Shown here one piece after another: positions 54,424 to 60,718 of a stretch of 60,718 nt of DNA. Location: positions 1 to 60,718 of the forward strand of contig ML769760.1 of the NCBI GenBank assembly GCA_009733575.1, read 5' to 3'. The stretch's first letter is position 1; every line of letters begins with the position of its first letter. The notes beneath the pieces were generated by a model, which ran no database searches, was not told the origin of the DNA, and worked only from the letters and a program-made list of their open reading frames with translations. Both the position numbers and the translations under genes were made by a program. This stretch comes from Gymnopus androsaceus JB14. Its lineage: Eukaryota > Basidiomycota > Agaricomycetes > Agaricales > Omphalotaceae.

Positions 54424-56440
54424 ATGTCCAAGTCATCGTATATTCCTAAACGCTCTCCAGATGAAAAATTCCGTACTCTCATCGTCCTGCTGGATGGAAC
54501 TGGAGACAGCGTTGATAATGATGTGGGTTTCTTTGCTCTATTATACTAGCGGTAACTTACCACCTATCTACAGGTGACCAACATCGTCAGGCTCAGGGAC
54601 ATGCTCTGCGACGAGTGGAATGAAAACCAGAAGGTTTTATATGTGGTAAATACTTTATGATGCGTTCTAAAGATCAGCCGCTGATCACATCCTGCAGCAA
54701 GGAATTGGTTCAAAAATGGACGATTCATGGCAGAGCTGGACTCATCGGGTTCGTTATCTTTACAGTTTATGTCAAGGATCTGATTTTTGAAGTCTTGTAC
54801 TTAGATGATTGACCAGGCCATTGCAGGAAGCTTTCATAAGTTTGTTATCAGTATGTATGGTTTCCGTGACTCTTTCTTACATGCTTACTTATTCGTAACA
54901 CGCAGAGCCTACGAGTGGCTGGCGCAGAATTGTATGTTCTTTTTCAATGAAGATGTGTTTTAGAATCTCACTTTTTAATGTCTACAGACAACGATGGCGA
55001 TAAAATCTGCATTTTTGGCTTCTCCCGAGGAGCATATACAGCTAGAGTGTGCGTAGCTTCCAGGCTTCTTGTTTCTAAAGACAAGCTGAATTACCGCGAT
55101 TAGTCTTGCGGGAATGATTAATGGCCTTGGCCTTCTTCCCAAGGAAAAGAGCGATCAGGGTGAAAAAGTGTACGACCAATACGATGATTATGCACAGCTT
55201 CGGGACAAGGCGAGGGGCGACCCGGGGAAGCTTGCACGCCTCTTTAACGTGGTATATCCACTCCTTGGGAAGGCGAAAATCGAACCTGAAAGAAACCCGG
55301 AGAAAAAAGAACAGGAGTTGCTTGCGAGTCTGAAAGAACAATGGGACGAATTCAAAGTAAAGAATGAGTGCCAGGAAGTCTTTATAGATTTCTTGGGTTG
55401 CTGGTGGGTCTAGGAAATAATATATATCCTGGTTAATTGCTGATCCATAGTCGCAGGGATAGTGTGAACTCTGTTGGCTATGGCAGTTCCATCAAGCTTC
55501 CCCTCACCCGCACCAATGATATGGTGCGCACATTTAGGCATGCTATTGCCCTTGACGAGCATCGCGTCAAGTTCAAGCAAACCAACTGGAAAGGCCCACG
55601 CAAGGAGGGTTCTGATTCCGCAGATAAACCAAATAGTAAGAAACCAAGGTGCGAGACAAATGTTGAGGAGGTTTGGTTTGCTGGCTGCCACTGCGGTAAG
55701 TTCAGACTTACCGCTGCGTAATGAAACAATGGGAGTCTAACTTTTCCTGTTGCTTCAGATGTTGGAGGTGGCTCCGTTCCCAATGGCACCAGGCCCAACC
55801 TTGCACACATCTCTCTGAGATGGATGGTCCGCGAATGCTTCAGAATGAACAGCAGCATACTCTTCAAAGAACAACGCATTAAGGCCATCGGCATCGACCC
55901 TTCCTCTATTTACCCAATTGTCAAACCTCGTCCGGAAATCTCTTCCTTCTCCTCTAGCTCCTCTGACATCGCCGTCGCCGATCCCCAGACATGGGGAGAA
56001 TATTTCTACAGCTGGATACCTTCCACCTCAAAGCTGCCCGAGACACTGCCGATCCCGACACAGTCTGAGGAAGAGCTGGATGCGATTGACGCTCTCGCTC
56101 CAGCATATGACCAACTAACACTCCACCTGGAAAATGGTGGTTGATGGAAAAAAAGAAGGAGAAAAAGAATTGGCGAGGAGAGGATGGGAAGCAGGTGGAA
56201 GTGCAGGAAACACATAATAACCACGGGCGAACCATCCCACCGCACTCTTACTCTCATGGTGGCAAGATCAAGGTGCATCGGACGGTTCAGATACGTATGG
56301 AGGCTACGTTCGGGGGTGGAAACGAGAAAGGGCAGAAATATATCCCGCTTGCAAGGGTTGGACTTAAGAAGGCACGGCATGAGGACAAGAAAACCTTTGA
56401 ACAAGCTGTGAATGAAGGCTGGATTCAGTGGGTGGCTTGA
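54424..56440 (+). CDS. DUF2235 alpha/beta-hydrolase (Tle1-like phospholipase fold)
   Basis: Start at 54424 (MSKSSYIPKRSPDEK). About nine exons with short introns. The order is TLIVLLDGTGDSVDND (the LDGTG entry motif), KVLYVQGIGSKMDD, AIAGSFHKFVISIAYEWLAQ, and the nucleophile elbow IFGFSRGAYTAR (GxSxG). Then come LAGMINGLGLLP, FIDFLGCW, DSVNSVG with the likely catalytic aspartate, VEEVWFAGCH and DVGGGSVPN (the aspartate and His-containing strands typical of the family), a C-terminal TWGEYFYSW, and KIKVHRTVQIRME. This is the complete DUF2235 plan. In bacteria related Tle1 proteins are phospholipases; the substrates of the fungal proteins are unknown. A frameshift after LHLENGG near 56138 coincides with an A run one base short; allowing for it restores WWLMEKK. 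Confidence 0.86.
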
Positions 56441-57446
56441 ACTGTGCGGAAGGTTTTTTATTATTATTATTAGGGATCTGGGTTATTATAGGTTATTATT
56501 TTGCCGTTCGTTTGTTTTACCTGCTGCTATGCACGTACACTCATTTTTATACTCAATTGCTGATCTACATCCCACTCATAGTCTATCCATTTTGCGAACT
56601 AGTCAATTCAATATAGCTTTCTTGTAATACATCTGCTTAAATTCCGTAATTGAAATTGATATCAAAACCAAGTGTACTAGCAGACTGGTGCAGACGCAAG
56701 TCCTCTGATGGTAAGTTGTTGCTGAATCTTTCTCTCGGACGGGTGTAGTAGCCTTTGTTAAGCTCTACTAGTGCTCGACATCGTATGACCTTTTGCTTAA
56801 ATCTGCTTAGCTCATCCGAGTCTGCGATATCCTCCGTTCGACACTGTTATAATGATCCCTACCCAATGATACCTTCTATATCCGCATTTCTCTCTAAACT
56901 AACATATTTTTGAGTGGAACTTATCGGGTCCAAGGAAGATAGATATTGACTACCTCCGCTTGCCCTTTCTACAAGCTTCGCTCCCTCGTAAAAAGTGGAC
57001 GATGCGAGATGCGGCGAATGATCTTTGAAACGACTCGGACGAGAAGGAGGGTCCGAAAGTTCGGAGTCGAGTGGTTTCCTGGATCCAGTCTTTTCGCTTG
57101 CGCATTAATTCGTCAACTTAAGTCATTTCGACGACTCACGTAGCCGCCATCACTTTTAGAGAATTTGGAATCGCCTGCGCTGGAAATCCTTTGGATGTTT
57201 TCACCATTGGTAGTTTCATTTCAACGACGCATACGCCATCGCAGATGAGTCTCCGAATTCATCCTCTCGCTTACCTCGGCTCGAGAAAAAAACAGGACTA
57301 TCCGAGCACACTTCGGCAAAGACCAAGAGCGGGAGTTGTTCCGTCCTATTCATGGCATGTTTGGGTTCCTTTATAGAGGGACGGAAGGAAGTGGAGCAGA
57401 ATTCGATATACATATCAACATACTGAAATATTGATAATTGAGACTT
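56441..57446. other. Intergenic with duplicated stretches, no gene
   Basis: The 3' region of the DUF2235 gene comes first. At 56746-56850 lies a diverged repeat of 41960-42075. At 57025-57130 lies the duplicated downstream flank of the F-box gene (compare 47080-47270). No coding gene was recognised. Confidence 0.5.
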
Positions 57447-59046
57447 CTATCTGGTGTAGGAATACTCGATGAATGGTGACAACTTCTTCCTACAGTTTTC
57501 ATAATCATGAACCTGAACTCGCAATGTGTTCGCTGAGCGATCAGTCAAAGGTATCAGAGCTGCAATGGCCTCCCTAATGTTCCTTTCGAACAAGATTGAC
57601 CAAGCTCTTTTGACAAACCACTATGTACCCCTTCAGAATATGGGGCAAAGTCCTTCCATATTGTCATACATAGCACAAGATACGCCAAATGTGGGAGCAT
57701 CCCCAGAATAGTGCTGTAGATGGGTTTGATATTCTGAGGCGATACAAGCATGAAAAAGCGTAGGCAGAGAGACATCAAAACAGGACGTACACAACGTTTC
57801 GATGACGCAAAATCGAACCAACATTCAAGATGAGTGAGATTGGGGCAAGAGGAAATGATAGAGCTGATGTTATCTAGGCTATATCCTTCTGGCTCGCGGA
57901 GGTATAGTGACGAATAGAGGCCGTCTTTGACAATGCATCCCGGATTTGCGCACACCGTTCAGAACATGGCGCGACCAGTCGCAAACACCAATCCAAAGAA
58001 AGGCTTTCCAACCGAGAGACGCCTAGATTACACACAAGAATGCCATCCTCTACAAAACCCTCCAAGCGCCGAAGTTTTGGGAGTATTCCTGGGGTAGCTA
58101 ATGGCCGAGCGGAAGTCGTCGACGTGTAAACACAATACTCCAGCACCTCAATCATGGGATGACGCCGAAAGAAGTGTTTTAGGGAATCGGATAACTTTTC
58201 TTTGTAGTCAGCGTATTCGAAGGCAAACTCGATCAAAGCAGGGAATGAAAAACTGCTGTCGTTCAATATATTTGATAAAGTCTCTGACCGTTGGTCTGAC
58301 AATGGCAGCCTAAGTGATAATCGTTTCAGTCTAGGACTGGAGGTGGGCAGCTGCTTGATTAATTTAGCCAGCGTTAGGTGATCGGCTGAGAAATATGAAG
58401 TGAGCAGTTCTATGGATATGATCATACTACTTACGAGGACAGTTGAGAGCGTAGGGAAAATCCAGCTCCAGTGTAATTAATGAAGGTCCACATAGAGACT
58501 TCTACCGTTGAAAGATGAAAAGTCAGTGATGATATATAGGAATCAAGGTGTATAACACTCACGGCCAACGATACGTTCAATTGTGTATTATCCACAGACT
58601 TCATTTGCATGGGGCAGCTGAGAATGAGTTCCTCAAGGATCTTTAGAGCAGGAGGGACGCTGCCACCAAGTACTTGTGAAGAGTGAAGTTCGAGTGAAAT
58701 GTGAATGACTGTATGGCACCGTTGGTAGCATACAAAGCGATATTTTCATGACAGAATCTATCTGCTTTTGAAGAGCAATTGCGCTTTTCCTCCTCCGAGT
58801 TGGTGATACTGTGAACTTTTTGATAAAAGAAGCGGGATGGGCTCCAGTCAAAGGCCGTCGAGAACGTGCGAGTGTAGGCAGAGCCTTGTTGGCAACATCC
58901 CGGTACAGGAAAGAGTTGAAGGAATCATGGAAGCGTTTGGAAACTAGGGTAAGAGCCTTCAGAGTACGCGGATCATCGGAGATTTCGTCTCCAATTAGAA
59001 GAAACAGTTCGTTTGGCAAGGCGTTGAAACCAGATTCGCGATTCAT
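57447..59046 (-). CDS. F-box protein, copy 2 (apparent frameshifts)
   Basis: Start at 59046 (MNRESGFNALPNELFLLIGD); F-box as in copy 1 with LKALTLVSKRFHDSFNSFLY. The LRR-like part reads LIKQLPTSSPRLKRLSLRLP, RHPMIEVLEYCVYT, LATPGILPKLRRLEGFVEDG, SYSLDNISSIISSCPNLTHL-type repeats and MLPHLAYL, and ends with SANTLRVQV and YSYTR before a stop at 57447. The frame breaks where an A run is one base shorter than in copy 1 (near 58745), again a few codons later, and once near 57900. It probably serves, or served, as a substrate adaptor of an SCF ubiquitin ligase; no substrate can be inferred. Confidence 0.78.
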
Positions 59047-59363
59047 GACTAGAAAGAAAGAATTAAGTAGGAGAATTTCCAGGCTGTGAATAAGTATCGA
59101 TTGCTGTATACCAGAGAGGATCTGCCCAGAAAATATGCTTCACAATGAGAGGCGAAAGGAAAGAAGACGAATCGGCGCTAAAGCATAGAGCGCCCAACGC
59201 AAGGAGTCAAAATTTGTACAAGTGTCATCGCAGAGAGTTGGATATAATCTCTTCATGTGCTAGGCGCAGCTAGGAATAAAGATGGATGGCTAATAAGCAG
59301 TAACTGTAAAGCAACAACAGGACGTCCAATCTAGATATGGGCAAAACAGCTAGTATATATCAC
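59047..59363. other. Intergenic between F-box gene 2 and the Lon relic
   Basis: Upstream region of the leftward F-box gene. It resembles the corresponding sequence beyond 49134 for a short distance (CGGCGCTAAAGC near 59172 and 49211), another trace of the locus duplication. No gene. Confidence 0.45.
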
Positions 59364-60718
59364 TCAATTCCCAGCAGACGCTGGAAACCCATCCTTCTCC
59401 TTCAAACTAACACTCTCCGCCCGCATCGACACGATATCCTCTCCCTTCCCTTCCCTTTCAATCCCAGCCCCACCAAACACCTCCCTTAGCACCCCTCACA
59501 TCCTCGACATAAACCAATCTGATTGCCTCACTATCCGGCACGTTCTCCTCGATATCCGCCCGATGAGCAGTAGGTAAGTACCAGGATACCAGTGCAATGA
59601 GCAGCGGGAATATCCTCTTCAGTCCACCGGCTGGAGAACGTGTCCTTCGCCTTATTTAAAGCAAGGTTACAAGTCAACTGTAGCTCACCGGCATCCCTCC
59701 TACCTCCACTACCGATCCAAGACTAATCAACGCACTCAAAATCGCAGTCCCAGCACTGGGTCCTTCCTTCCCAATGCTTCCCTCCGGCATGTGTATATAT
59801 ACATCCCGAGTGGAAAGCCACCGCTCATCCTCCGTCGACGTTATACGAAGATCATACGCATACACTTTCACTCATGATAAGGCTATTTGAACAGATTCAT
59901 GGATGACTTCGCCGACTCTACCGGTTAAGATGAGGGAGCCTTTTCCGGGCGTGGTCTACGAAGGAAGGATTGGTGTTGTTAGCCAGCAATACACAAAAGT
60001 TCGTATAGTTGACCTACCAGAGTTTCGATAGGCATCACTGCTCCGCTTCTATTACCCAAGTATCCCAATCCCGTACTGACGCCTTTAACCAGCCTTCCGG
60101 GACCTTTATACATCCGATCTTTCTGTTACACCGGAGGTCCGACGTAGTCTTTGAGGTTATCGGCCGTGATAAGGACATGCACAGAGGAAGGTATGACGAG
60201 GGGAGTTCGCTTCTGAGTTGTCGTCGGGTGCGTCTTCTGGTCGTGTTCAGGGTCGGGCTGGGAAAGTGGTGCGTTAGGTGAGTCTGTGCCCGTGGTGGGT
60301 GAGTCGGATTTGGTGGAACGGCGGCGGTGGCGGCAGCTGCGTCTACTGGTAGCGCAGGCTCAGGTAATCCATCTTCACCAAGGTCTTCAACGATCTTTAA
60401 TGCGGTTTTGCGGTAGATCTGCAAAGACTAGTAGTCAGCAGAGGGGCGCAGCTTGGCGTTAAAGCTCAACTCAACAACGCACCTCAACGCACCTTCTTGA
60501 TCATCTTTTTCAGATTTCGCACACCACTCTCTAGCGTACATCAGCATCTTGGAGACCTGAAGAGGCTTTTGCTTGAGGTATCTAGAATAAGCCATATAAG
60601 CCAACTGCAGAAAAAAGTAGGAATGTATCGTGCATACCTTTCCGCAATAACCTTCTTTTCTTCACTGACGTATCAACTGACCTCCAGAACTTCCATGAGA
60701 TCCAACAACGGCGCCGGG
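59364..60718 (-). pseudogene. Peroxisomal-type Lon protease, C-terminal part, decayed
   Basis: Runs off the right edge. From the edge inward it reads [111 protein letters not shown] (with the catalytic serine), a damaged GGLKxK region that held the catalytic lysine, and LPTAHRADIEENVP. DNLKDYVGPP and the following segment are typical of the peroxisomal Lon subfamily. Damage seen: TGA in place of a Gly codon after LEVS (near 60690), TAA after YVGPPV (near 60128), a missing stretch between DADVR and ESGVR (near 60530), and several frameshifts near 59510-59650. No peroxisomal targeting tripeptide ends the frame. Nonsense changes plus a deletion argue for a true pseudogene. Confidence 0.78.

Noticed and set aside
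59364..60718. Functional Lon protease
   Set aside because: At least two in-frame stops, a deletion and several shifts cannot be removed by plausible introns.

Overview
The window looks like nuclear DNA of a basidiomycete fungus, most likely an agaricomycete. Genes are split by many short introns of about 45-70 nt with GT-AG ends. The protein families fit: a tryptophan-decarboxylase-type PSD-like enzyme, expanded F-box and MYND proteins, seven-helix membrane proteins, DUF2235 hydrolases and ToxD-like enoyl reductases. Between the genes lie many small DNA transposons. No rRNA, tRNA or CRISPR array was seen.

Layout. 0.3-1.6 kb: a PsiD/PSD-like decarboxylase (minus). 1.6-8.6 kb: gene-poor repeat DNA with a CAG/CTG-poor island, perfect hairpins, a 532-bp hAT MITE with intact 8-bp target duplications, and a decayed Copia reverse transcriptase split by a foldback element. 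8.7-14.8 kb: a seven-helix membrane protein, a WW-domain protein, a MITE and a divergent enoyl reductase. 15.1-23.0 kb is the conserved core: proteasome RPN1, a B-type cyclin, and an APH-type phosphotransferase transcribed divergently from the cyclin.

23.5-41.5 kb is a tandemly amplified module of an enoyl reductase (minus) and a divergently transcribed SDR/epimerase-type reductase (plus). Reductase copies A-E are at various stages of decay; D looks intact, and one intact SDR remains. The third module is interrupted by a Mutator-like element (9-bp target duplication) that itself contains a hAT element with a broken transposase. 42.3-43.7 kb holds two head-to-head palindromic elements. 43.8-60.7 kb carries a second, damaged membrane-protein copy, a 404-bp tandem duplication, a Harbinger-type MITE, two F-box paralogues with duplicated flanks, a MYND-finger protein, a reductase relic (F), a DUF2235 hydrolase and a peroxisomal-Lon-like pseudogene running off the right edge.

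No completely new system could be demonstrated. The most interesting content is the amplified reductase module with its nested transposons, the related hAT/MITE pair, a family of tiny foldback elements sharing the end CATCAGCAAAACCTG, and the CWG-depleted island. A general caution: many single-nucleotide frameshifts occur, including two in the essential RPN1 gene, so some apparent breaks may be assembly errors. Splice sites and reading frames were worked out by eye.
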